This document shows positions 1 to 6,121 of a stretch of 6,121 nt of DNA, in pieces. Every line of letters starts with the position of its first letter. Within the stretch, counting starts at the first letter, position 1. Source of the stretch: an uncultured Bacteroidota bacterium (lineage in GTDB: Bacteria > Bacteroidota > Bacteroidia > UBA7662); NCBI GenBank assembly GCA_903856555.1, contig CAIOCC010000018.1:1-6121 (forward strand), given 5' to 3'. The position numbers and the translations under genes are program-made. The notes beneath the pieces were generated by a model that saw only the letters and a program-made list of their open reading frames with translations, ran no database searches and was not told where the DNA came from.

Positions 1-74
1 GGGGAGGCAAACTGAGCGGCGACCAGGGTATGGATTCCGGCCAGGCCGAGGAGGGTCAAAAAGATTTTTTTCAT
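1..74 (-). CDS. N-terminus of an exported protein (partial, runs off the left edge)
   Basis: Only the first 24 codons are visible, read leftward from an ATG at 74-72. The peptide begins MKKIFLTLLGLAGIHTLVAA and then QFASP. This is a textbook signal peptide: two lysines, a hydrophobic core of about 14 residues, and a V-A-A site before Gln21 suited to signal peptidase I. There is no cysteine, so it is not a lipoprotein. The start codon lies 3 bases after the stop of the large lipoprotein gene at 78-2135, so the two are almost certainly co-transcribed and probably translationally coupled. The mature protein is outside the window, so no function can be given. A partner outer-membrane or periplasmic protein for the lipoprotein is a reasonable guess and no more. 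Confidence 0.8.
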   Translation of the reverse strand, partial: MKKIFLTLLGLAGIHTLVAAQFAS

Positions 75-77
75 GGC

Positions 78-2135
78 TTAGAGTTGGACGTCAACTTTGG
101 CTTCGATGCCGACTTTGAGAATGATGGAATAATCCGAGAAAAGCTTGACAACGCGGGTCCCGTTTTGGGGCGTCTGCATGGTAAGGCGCGCGGCCAAGTA
201 TTTGGCACGACGGACCGGGATCAGGTTGGACTCGTTCATGCTAAGTCGGCTGATGTTCGACTTGGTGTCAATCACCTCGCCATCGGCGTTGATGATGGCG
301 GATTCCATGAGGCTTAGGCTATCGCTGAACAGCGGTGCATACGTGGAGTCCATAAAGGTGAAGCGGGCGTTGAAGTCAAAGGGAAATCCGTTAATCGTTT
401 TGAAAACAAGGGTGGCCGCTTTGAGGGACTCAAAGACTGCACCATCAAATTCGAGGGTATCGCCGAAGCCGACCCCACTCGCGCTCAATTCAAAGGGCAT
501 TTCCATTTCCACGCCCAATTGAATAAATGAATTTTTGGTGATGAAATTGGTATCGGTTACCCCCGATGGGTTGAGACGGATATCCCCTGCCGCCAGGATC
601 GAATCCGGTGGCATGGAAATCAGCTGCGGCAACGAAGAATTGTTACGATTGTAAGAAATTTGACCGACGGCTGTGCTGCCCAGAACCGTTGGATGAGGAA
701 TGGCCCGGTTGGGTGAATTCAAGAAGACCGGGCTTTGACCGGCTTTGCGACCGCTCAGGTTCAAATCCAAATTCAAAGGAGCACCAATGCTGTTCTGGAC
801 CTTGAGTTTGAGTTCGGGATTGGCTAGGAAGAAGGTGCCCCCCAGGTCTTTGAGGGTGGCCAGGTCCAAATCCACCGCGCTGGGGCTGGAGCTGATATCC
901 TTCTGCCCAAAATACCCTTTGACATAATTGAACTTGAGGTTGTTCAGGGCGTAGGTGAATTGGATGGAGTCGTTTTGGTCGATGCTAACATTCCCCACTG
1001 AAGGCAGAATGGCCTTGGCAAAAAGGATTTGCAATTGGTTAAAACCTTGGCTCAAAAGCTTGAGGTCAATGATTTTGTTGGTTAGATCGATGCTAAGATT
1101 GCCAGGAGGTCCGGCTTGAATCACAAAGTTGCGGAGGACCGATTGGCCAGCCAGATCCCGAATGCCGGGGATTTGGAGTGTGCAGGCAATGCCGAGCTGC
1201 AGGGATGAATTGAAGCTGAGATCCAAACTGCCCGAATCCAACAAGATCTCATATATTTCTTCGTTGTCGGGCATATTAAAGGCCACCGTCGAGGTGTCGT
1301 TCCCCAGGTTTTGGCCGGGAATCTGTGCAACCGCTGTATTGATACGAAGTCCGGACCCCGATACATTCATGGCGATGGTCTGAGCCAAAGAAACAGCCAC
1401 GGGCTGTGTGCCGCCAGGAATAAAGATGGAGTCGATAACAAAAGACAAATTAGAGAAAAGAGTCTTTCCGGCCAAATCAATGTTAACCGTCTGAGAGCCG
1501 TTGGGTGCAAGATTGAAAACCCGGATTTTGCCCACCGATTGGTTACCCGGATTCTGAAGGTCGATCACCAGGGTTTGGATGGTGGTGCTCCAGTTGTTGG
1601 TGATGTTAAATTGTAGCGTACCCGCGTCAAAATTGGCGCTCGCAAACGAACCGACTGAGCCCAGGCTGTGGAGACCTCCGTTTTGCATGGGGACTTCAGG
1701 GAAAGGGGTGAGCAGACCCAGGGAGTCGGCCAAAAACAAGGCACGGCGGGTAACAGAATCCAGGTTCGGTAGAATATTGCTAATCGTCAGGCTCTGCTGA
1801 ATATTGAAGCCATCGATGTTCAATTTGCCCACCTTGGCCTTGGTGGTGCTGGAAGGCTGGTTGGGGATGGTCAAGATATCGCTAACATCTTGGCGAATCA
1901 AAGAATCATCCCGGTAAACAATTTTGAGTGTACCGTTGGTGGTATCCTGAATTACAAGGCTATCGTTGCGAAGCAGGTTGGCAATGGTAATGTTAAATTG
2001 ACCAACAGGGGCGGCAATATCCGGGTCTAGGGCGACTTTGACTTTGCCATCCATGATTTTGCGGAGGTTGTCATCGATGCAGGCGGCCTGCAACAACAAA
2101 CCAAGCAACAAGAAGGTGAGTTTGATGAAACGCAT
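78..2135 (-). CDS. Large beta-rich envelope lipoprotein of unknown function, possibly surface exposed
   Basis: The gene encodes 685 residues from ATG at 2135. The N-terminus is a lipoprotein signal peptide: MRFIK, then a leucine-rich core, then Q-A-A-C with lipidated Cys19. Gln at -3 is a weak lipobox residue, but the overall form is convincing. After Cys19 comes I-D-D, resembling the acidic surface-export signal of Bacteroidota lipoproteins. The rest alternates short hydrophobic strands with polar Asn/Ser/Asp turns, suggesting several beta-sandwich domains. Two segments match each other (about 170-258 and 300-393), each with D-(A/S)-G-(T/S)-L, later QSV, then IDLxxK. Another segment with N-P and N-S-I-G-A-P-L (about 432-461) looks like a related module. 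No catalytic motif is visible, and the only other cysteine is Cys318. The next gene leftward starts 3 bases after the stop. I do not recognise a named family; envelope structural or binding roles are possible but unproven. Confidence 0.9.
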   Translation of the reverse strand: MRFIKLTFLLLGLLLQAACIDDNLRKIMDGKVKVALDPDIAAPVGQFNITIANLLRNDSLVIQDTTNGTLKIVYRDDSLIRQDVSDILTIPNQPSSTTKAKVGKLNIDGFNIQQSLTISNILPNLDSVTRRALFLADSLGLLTPFPEVPMQNGGLHSLGSVGSFASANFDAGTLQFNITNNWSTTIQTLVIDLQNPGNQSVGKIRVFNLAPNGSQTVNIDLAGKTLFSNLSFVIDSIFIPGGTQPVAVSLAQTIAMNVSGSGLRINTAVAQIPGQNLGNDTSTVAFNMPDNEEIYEILLDSGSLDLSFNSSLQLGIACTLQIPGIRDLAGQSVLRNFVIQAGPPGNLSIDLTNKIIDLKLLSQGFNQLQILFAKAILPSVGNVSIDQNDSIQFTYALNNLKFNYVKGYFGQKDISSSPSAVDLDLATLKDLGGTFFLANPELKLKVQNSIGAPLNLDLNLSGRKAGQSPVFLNSPNRAIPHPTVLGSTAVGQISYNRNNSSLPQLISMPPDSILAAGDIRLNPSGVTDTNFITKNSFIQLGVEMEMPFELSASGVGFGDTLEFDGAVFESLKAATLVFKTINGFPFDFNARFTFMDSTYAPLFSDSLSLMESAIINADGEVIDTKSNISRLSMNESNLIPVRRAKYLAARLTMQTPQNGTRVVKLFSDYSIILKVGIEAKVDVQL

Positions 2136-2163
2136 ATGATCAGAGGGTTAAATAAATTCAGAA

Positions 2164-2172
2164 CAAAAGATA
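2164..2172 (-). promoter_or_regulatory. Weak candidate -7 element ahead of the lipoprotein gene
   Basis: In the 68-base gap between the glycosyltransferase stop and the lipoprotein start, the minus strand carries TATCTTTTG. This is one base longer than the Bacteroidota -7 consensus TAnnTTTG. A leader of about 20 bases would result. No TTG lies at the expected 17-23 bases upstream, so this is weak. The gap size and the functional change across it are the main reasons to suspect a separate promoter here. No hairpin terminator is visible in the gap (2136-2203), so read-through from the upstream genes is also likely. Confidence 0.2.
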
Positions 2173-2203
2173 TGTTGAGGTCGGTGTCGGTTGGTGTGGC
2201 TAT

Positions 2204-3343
2204 TTAGTGCCCCAAAAAGGGTTTCATTTGTTGAGCCATTAAATCCCACGAATGTTGCGCACGCAATGGGTTCATAATGGCCTCAAAGGTAGGTCTGTTT
2301 GAGGCATTCTTGAGTCCAAGAATGTTTTGGGCCAGGTCCGAGGGGTTTCCGTCCTCAAAAAGGTAGCCATTGACCCCGTTTTGGATGATTTCGCAGTTGG
2401 CCGGTAGATCGGAGGCGATGACGGTTTTGCCGTAACTCAAACCCATCATGAGGACCCCGCTGTTGTAAATGCGTCGGTAGGGGATGACCAGGGCATCGCA
2501 GGCCTTGAACAAGGAATCCCGCTCTTGATCACTGATATAACGGTTGTGCAGATGGATTTGGTTTTGAACGGAAGGCTCTACCAACGATTGAATCAGGTCC
2601 TGAGGGTCCACATCCCGGGCGCTGCCTGCAATAATCAAGTGAATATCCGGGTCATGGACCAGGTTCATGGCCTCCAGAAGGATATCTAGGCCCTTGGACT
2701 CTTTGATTTGCCCAAAAAACAGAAGAGCCATGGTCCCTTCCTTTATTTGAAGCTCTTGGCGGGCCTGTGCCTGGGTTGGGACGGGCAGGGGTAGGTCCAG
2801 AAAGTGCCCATGACGCAACACAGTCAGTCGATCCTTGAGTCCGGGTGCATGGTGCAGCAATTCATCCGCCGCCGCTTGGCTGAAGGTATAGGCATGATGG
2901 CAACCGCGACCCAGAATCCGTCTGCGCAAAAAATTGTCTATGAGGTCTTTGAGCCAATTTTGAGGGGTTGATTGGTCCAGCCTTTCGACATCGTGCACCA
3001 ACAGGTGAATGCGCTGACCATGCCATCGAGCCAACTCCAAAACCAGCGCCTCGCGCAGGCCTCCCTTGAAGTAATGAAAAATAAAATGTTGCGAACCTTC
3101 CCGGCGAATTCCTTGGAAGGCACGAAGGATACCAAGCGCATACCTCAGGGTGGCTTTTGCTTTGCTGACGCCTGCCGAATCAAAAGAGAAAACTTGGCGT
3201 ACTCCCGGATCATGGGGCACTTCAAAATTGGTGTACAAAGTGTTCGAAACACCGATTTTACAAAGTTCGCGGTGCATTCGAACGGAGAAATAATCCATTC
3301 CCGCTTTGCGGCCTACATAGTCCAGAATGGCGCTCTTGGTCAT
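2204..3343 (-). CDS. GT-B fold glycosyltransferase, family 4 type
   Basis: This 379-residue protein starts at ATG 3343 and has the normal length for a GT4-type enzyme. It is expected to act in the cytoplasm at the inner membrane, moving a sugar from a nucleotide donor to a growing glycan; donor and acceptor cannot be read. The N-terminal half is the acceptor-binding Rossmann domain, with H-D-V-E at 117-120. The linker carries LRHGH at 176-180. The donor-binding half has FFGQIKESKGLDIL at 209-222, IIAGSA at 237-242, PYRRIYNSGVLMMGLSYGK at 288-306 and NGYLFEDGNPSDLAQNI at 325-341. The two glutamates of the usual EX7E motif are not present where the alignment by eye puts them (Ile292 and Met300), though the surrounding S-G and Y-G are kept. 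There is no signal peptide or membrane segment. The start is 3 bases after the stop of the polymerase-like gene, so the pair forms an operon. Confidence 0.9.
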   Translation of the reverse strand: MTKSAILDYVGRKAGMDYFSVRMHRELCKIGVSNTLYTNFEVPHDPGVRQVFSFDSAGVSKAKATLRYALGILRAFQGIRREGSQHFIFHYFKGGLREALVLELARWHGQRIHLLVHDVERLDQSTPQNWLKDLIDNFLRRRILGRGCHHAYTFSQAAADELLHHAPGLKDRLTVLRHGHFLDLPLPVPTQAQARQELQIKEGTMALLFFGQIKESKGLDILLEAMNLVHDPDIHLIIAGSARDVDPQDLIQSLVEPSVQNQIHLHNRYISDQERDSLFKACDALVIPYRRIYNSGVLMMGLSYGKTVIASDLPANCEIIQNGVNGYLFEDGNPSDLAQNILGLKNASNRPTFEAIMNPLRAQHSWDLMAQQMKPFLGH

Positions 3344-3346
3344 GGA

Positions 3347-4636
3347 TTAGGACTTCAAATTTTGGGGCGAAGGTGACTCGGATATTGTAGGCATCAAGGG
3401 TAGGCTGTAACCCGCTTGGACAAGAATCCCAATCAGGGACAGGGGGTACATGGAAGCCTCCGAAAACAAAGACATTCCCCATTGCAAATAAAGCAAAAGC
3501 GCCGCGAATGAATCAAATGCATAGAGGTGACGCAAAAAGACAACCCAACTCAATCCCCATAGAATCAGACCAATCCATCCAAACTGCCCTACCATGGAAG
3601 CCCATGCGCTATCGCCTAGGTGATGGTCGCCCAGACGATGGCTGAGCACGGCAATCTGGCCATGGTTCGCTGCGCCTTCACCCCACCATGTCCCTTGATT
3701 CACTGTTGCCTGGATGGCATCCCAATGATTTTGGAGGCCAAGATGATAGGGCGATAACCCGATAATCAGGACTACCAACAACAGAGGCGCCGCAAGTAGA
3801 CCCCCATGAAGAATACGAGAAAATCGCTGGGCGTTTTTCGCGGAAAATTGGGGAGGAAATAGATTCCAAAGGACCCATGGTAGGATGGTTTGAAATTGAA
3901 AAAGGGCACCTTTGCTGTAGGTCAGCCACAAAATAGCCAAGCCAACCGATGCCATCGACCAAAACACCAAGCGTGGTAGCGAACGAAAATTCAGGATCCA
4001 CAGCGCCATGCCCCATGCCCAAAAATGTCCATTGTTCACCGGGTCCAAAAAAAGCCCCGCCATCCGGACCAAGCCCGTGTGAACCGGTTCAATCCATTGT
4101 TCGGGTATGGGGCCTTCCAGGCAAATGTTCTTGACAACAAAGTACAATTTGCACCATTCCAATTGATGGGCGATGGTCAACCCGTAGATTCCCAAGGAAC
4201 CGACCGCCATCAACGCCAGGGTTCGGGTCATGCCGGTCCTTCGTTGTTGGGTATTGGATGTATCCAAATGCGCCATGGCATAGCCCAGCCAGACCAAGAG
4301 CATCGGGTACAACCAGATCCGCATGGAGGACACCCATTCCATGGCATTCCCTTGGAGCCCCACATGTTGAAGGATGCTGTATCCCGCGAAAAGAACAAAC
4401 CCACCCAAGCCCAGCAGGGGTTTCCAAAATGCGGCCGTTTGCAGGGAGCCCGCCTTCCATAATTTGAATCCCAAAAACAGGGCCACAAGGCTGGTGAAAT
4501 AATCTTTGGCGCCCAGGTAAAGCCAACGATGCAGGGGAAAATACCCCGCATAAATCGCTGACAACGTCGTCAAGGCAGCGATGCAAGTCAGGTAAAGCCA
4601 CGCATTTTTGCCAGGAACGGTGAAGCGATTCTTCAT
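3347..4636 (-). CDS. O-antigen polymerase/ligase-like multi-pass membrane protein (Wzy/WaaL superfamily)
   Basis: The chosen ATG at 4636 gives 429 residues. A TTG 12 bases upstream (4648) is also in frame, but it falls inside the likely -7 promoter box, so it is rejected. About ten to twelve hydrophobic segments span the inner membrane. Family features, numbered from the ATG, are Arg191 followed by LFLDPVNNG at 195-203, the Y-S-K-G at 240-243 after a membrane helix (the place of the usual T-x-S-R/K), the WWGEGAANHG turn at 317-326, and DSAWASMVGQFGWIG from 342, matching the usual D/H-N-S-Y-L then G-x-x-G pattern. The protein should join lipid-linked glycans on the periplasmic side, either polymerising repeat units or transferring a chain to an acceptor; sequence alone does not separate these. 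Cys162 and Cys172 lie in the first large outer loop and could pair. The next gene, a glycosyltransferase, starts 3 bases after the stop, supporting a glycan role. Confidence 0.82.
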   Translation of the reverse strand: MKNRFTVPGKNAWLYLTCIAALTTLSAIYAGYFPLHRWLYLGAKDYFTSLVALFLGFKLWKAGSLQTAAFWKPLLGLGGFVLFAGYSILQHVGLQGNAMEWVSSMRIWLYPMLLVWLGYAMAHLDTSNTQQRRTGMTRTLALMAVGSLGIYGLTIAHQLEWCKLYFVVKNICLEGPIPEQWIEPVHTGLVRMAGLFLDPVNNGHFWAWGMALWILNFRSLPRLVFWSMASVGLAILWLTYSKGALFQFQTILPWVLWNLFPPQFSAKNAQRFSRILHGGLLAAPLLLVVLIIGLSPYHLGLQNHWDAIQATVNQGTWWGEGAANHGQIAVLSHRLGDHHLGDSAWASMVGQFGWIGLILWGLSWVVFLRHLYAFDSFAALLLYLQWGMSLFSEASMYPLSLIGILVQAGYSLPLMPTISESPSPQNLKS

Positions 4637-4645
4637 AACCCAAAG

Positions 4646-4674
4646 CAAATGTATCTAAATTTAGGAATGAACAA
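4646..4674 (-). promoter_or_regulatory. Bacteroidota-type promoter for the leftward polymerase-glycosyltransferase genes
   Basis: On the minus strand TTG (4674-4672) is followed by 18 bases and TACATTTG (4653-4646), an exact match to TAnnTTTG with a permitted spacing from the -33 TTG. Transcription would start roughly at 4638-4642, leaving only a few bases before ATG 4636, so the message may be nearly leaderless. The -33 element lies inside the first codons of the divergent peptidase gene. This is a motif match by eye; the start site is not proven. Confidence 0.5.
4655..4664. repeat. 10-base perfect palindrome between the divergent start codons
   Basis: CTAAATTTAG equals its own reverse complement and lies in the 30 bases separating the two divergent start codons, in the spacer of the leftward promoter. 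Its core TAAATTTA also matches seven of eight positions of the -7 consensus on the plus strand. It could be an operator or a chance AT-rich palindrome; no second copy was seen in the window. Confidence 0.35.
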
Positions 4675-6121
4675 GTATGCGCGCTGGGGCACTTGGTGCC
4701 TGCTTTGGTCCCTCTGCTTTTATTCCTGGAATGGGGTTGCCGCCCTGGCTTCGTCCAAGGCCCCGGGGAGGGTTCCATCAAAAGGCTGGTCTGCACGCTC
4801 TTATGCGCTGACCATGGCGTTGGATACCCTGGGCTTGGTCCCGATTTCTCGTCTGGGAGGTCCCCTCGCGGTGTTGCCTTGGCGGGGAACGGTGTTGTTG
4901 CGATTGCAGGCGGGGAACGGAGCCAAGGCCAAGGTGGTGCTAGACCTAGAAGGGGAATGGAAAGTCGAATCCGTTCGATGGGAAGGGCGGGACTTGCCGT
5001 TTCGTTATGGATCCGGTCGCCTTGAATTCAGCATGCAGGGGTTCAAGCCTGGGGCGGTGCATCCGGTGGAGGTTCGTTATTCGGGGCATCTGGTTCCGGC
5101 CCTCAAGCCACCCTGGCAGGATGGGCTGGTGGTGTCAGCGGATAGCCTGGGGTATCCCCGGCTGGGCATGACTTGCCAAGGCTCCGGGGCTCGTTCGTGG
5201 TGGCCCTGTTTGGACGATGCGGCGCAGGAGCCGGATAGCCTGTCCTTGACCATGACCTTCCCGGCCTATGCGGCTCCATCGCAGGCCCCCGCTTTGCGTA
5301 ACCCATCGCTTGCCCCGGGCCCGCCCGCCCTGCTGGACCTGGTAGCCAACGGCCGTCGGGTGGCGGATACCGTCGTTGGAAACAGGCGCACCGTGACGTG
5401 GAAAGTGACCCAGTCGATTAATTTATACAATGTTACATTTAATATAGGTCGCTATGCGCGTTTTGTGCAGCCCTATGCGGATCCCCAGAGCGTGGAGCGC
5501 GATTTGGAGTTTTTTGTAAGCCCCGAAGACCTACCCCAAGCCCGTAAGCACATGGCGCAGGCCGTGGATATGATGACCTGTTACGAGAAGGCTTTGGGAC
5601 CTTACGCCTTTTGGAAGGACGGATACAAAGTCGTCCAAAGTTCCTACTTGGGAATGGAACACCAAAGCGCTGTGGCCTACGGGAACGGATTTCGTAACAA
5701 TGAATGGGGCTTTGATTTTATCCTGGTGCACGAAAGCGGTCACGAATGGTGGGGTAATTCCGTAAGCGCCTCTGATCCATCGGATTGGTGGATCCACGAG
5801 GGCCTGACCACCTTGATGGAAGCGGTGTATTTGGAATGCAGGGACGGGAACCGAAAGCAATCAGATGCCTACATGGTCCGCATGCAACGCAAAATCCAAA
5901 ACCAAAAACCCATGCAGGGCCCCCGAGGTCGTCGATTTGCGGCACATGATGCCGATATCTATTACAAAGGGGCTTGGATGTTCCACAGCCTACGCAACAG
6001 CGTGGGCAACGATTCGCTTTGGTCCGCGACCTTGGGTTCGGCGTATCAAAAGTTTGCTGTGCAGACGATTACCACGGAACAAATGGTGGACCATTGGGCC
6101 CAAGGCTTGGGATCTCGCTAC
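4667..6121 (+). CDS. Secreted M1-family zinc metallopeptidase (partial, runs off the right edge)
   Basis: The frame is open for 485 codons from ATG 4667 to the window end without a stop. The first 28 residues form a signal peptide, with A-L-A at 26-28 as a likely cleavage site, so the enzyme should act in the periplasm or outside. The M1 N-terminal beta domain ends in W-W-P-C-L-D-D at 178-184, a usual family landmark. The catalytic domain has G-M-E-H at 329-332 in place of the exopeptidase motif GxMEN, the zinc site HESGH at 355-359 with the third ligand Glu378 exactly 18 residues later (WIHEG), and the transition-state tyrosine in Y-Y-K-G (Tyr432 by alignment). All catalytic residues are thus present; it is expected to cut peptides from their N-terminus. 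A Pro/Ala-rich stretch at about 199-222 looks like a loop insertion. An in-frame ATG at 4649 would add MYLNLG; 4667 is preferred because it gives a normal signal peptide. It is divergent from the glycan genes, so a shared role is not implied. Confidence 0.93.
   Translation, partial: MNKYARWGTWCLLWSLCFYSWNGVAALASSKAPGRVPSKGWSARSYALTMALDTLGLVPISRLGGPLAVLPWRGTVLLRLQAGNGAKAKVVLDLEGEWKVESVRWEGRDLPFRYGSGRLEFSMQGFKPGAVHPVEVRYSGHLVPALKPPWQDGLVVSADSLGYPRLGMTCQGSGARSWWPCLDDAAQEPDSLSLTMTFPAYAAPSQAPALRNPSLAPGPPALLDLVANGRRVADTVVGNRRTVTWKVTQSINLYNVTFNIGRYARFVQPYADPQSVERDLEFFVSPEDLPQARKHMAQAVDMMTCYEKALGPYAFWKDGYKVVQSSYLGMEHQSAVAYGNGFRNNEWGFDFILVHESGHEWWGNSVSASDPSDWWIHEGLTTLMEAVYLECRDGNRKQSDAYMVRMQRKIQNQKPMQGPRGRRFAAHDADIYYKGAWMFHSLRNSVGNDSLWSATLGSAYQKFAVQTITTEQMVDHWAQGLGSRY

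Noticed and set aside
30..522. Open frames on the plus strand (30-317 and 145-522).
   Set aside because: They are antisense to the lipoprotein gene, which has a clear signal peptide and domain pattern; their translations show no recognisable features.
2178..2199. G/T-rich quasi-repeat in the gap between the glycosyltransferase and the lipoprotein (GGTCGGTGTCGGTTGGTGTGG).
   Set aside because: The units are short and imperfect, there is no inverted partner for a hairpin, and no run of T follows on either strand, so neither a terminator nor a defined repeat can be supported.
4637..4648. TTG start at 4648 extending the membrane protein by four residues (M-L-W-V).
   Set aside because: The codon forms the last three bases of the TACATTTG promoter box, so it would lie upstream of the transcript start; ATG 4636 follows at once and gives a normal basic N-terminus.
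4089..4796. 235-codon open frame on the minus strand.
   Set aside because: It overlaps the membrane-protein gene in another frame and runs into the start of the divergent peptidase; its translation is Pro/Gly/His-rich with no domain signs.
5415..5451. AT-rich stretch with a promoter-like TACATTTA inside the peptidase gene.
   Set aside because: It encodes the expected family segment S-I-N-L-Y-N-V-T-F-N-I-G, no gene starts downstream, and the box has a mismatch and no fitting -33 element.

Overview
The window looks like chromosomal DNA from a member of the Bacteroidota. The evidence is a good match to the Bacteroidota promoter form (TTG, 18 bases, TAnnTTTG) at the head of the leftward genes, the general lack of well-placed Shine-Dalgarno sequences, a lipoprotein whose acidic residues just after the cysteine resemble the surface-export signal of that phylum, and an M1 peptidase with the GMEHQSAVAYGN signature that I associate with Bacteroidota homologues. 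This is inferred from motifs and not from any database match, and no genus is proposed.

Layout. Four genes run leftward on the minus strand from about 4636 to the left edge: an O-antigen polymerase/ligase-like membrane protein (3347-4636), a family-4-type glycosyltransferase (2204-3343), a large beta-rich lipoprotein (78-2135), and the first 24 codons of another exported protein (1-74). The first two are 3 bases apart, as are the last two; a 68-base gap separates the pairs. One gene runs rightward from 4667 off the right edge: a secreted M1 zinc metallopeptidase, 485 codons visible and no stop. Its start codon is only 30 bases from that of the leftward membrane protein, so the divergent promoters must overlap each other's coding sequence. 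Coding density is very high: the longest stretch without a gene is the 68-base gap. I saw no RNA genes, mobile elements, CRISPR arrays or convincing terminators.

How the genes may work together. The membrane protein and glycosyltransferase look like a small glycan assembly pair, with the glycosyltransferase adding a sugar in the cytoplasm and the Wzy/WaaL-like protein joining glycans on the outer face of the inner membrane. The lipoprotein and the exported protein after it look like a second, envelope-associated pair, possibly with its own promoter in the gap. The lipoprotein holds an internal duplication and is unusually rich in the Bacteroidota O-glycosylation motif D-(S/T)-(A/I/L/V/M/T). 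No link between the glycan pair and glycosylation of the lipoprotein is shown; it is only a testable thought. Overall this is mostly an ordinary envelope-related region, with the lipoprotein pair the least explained part.
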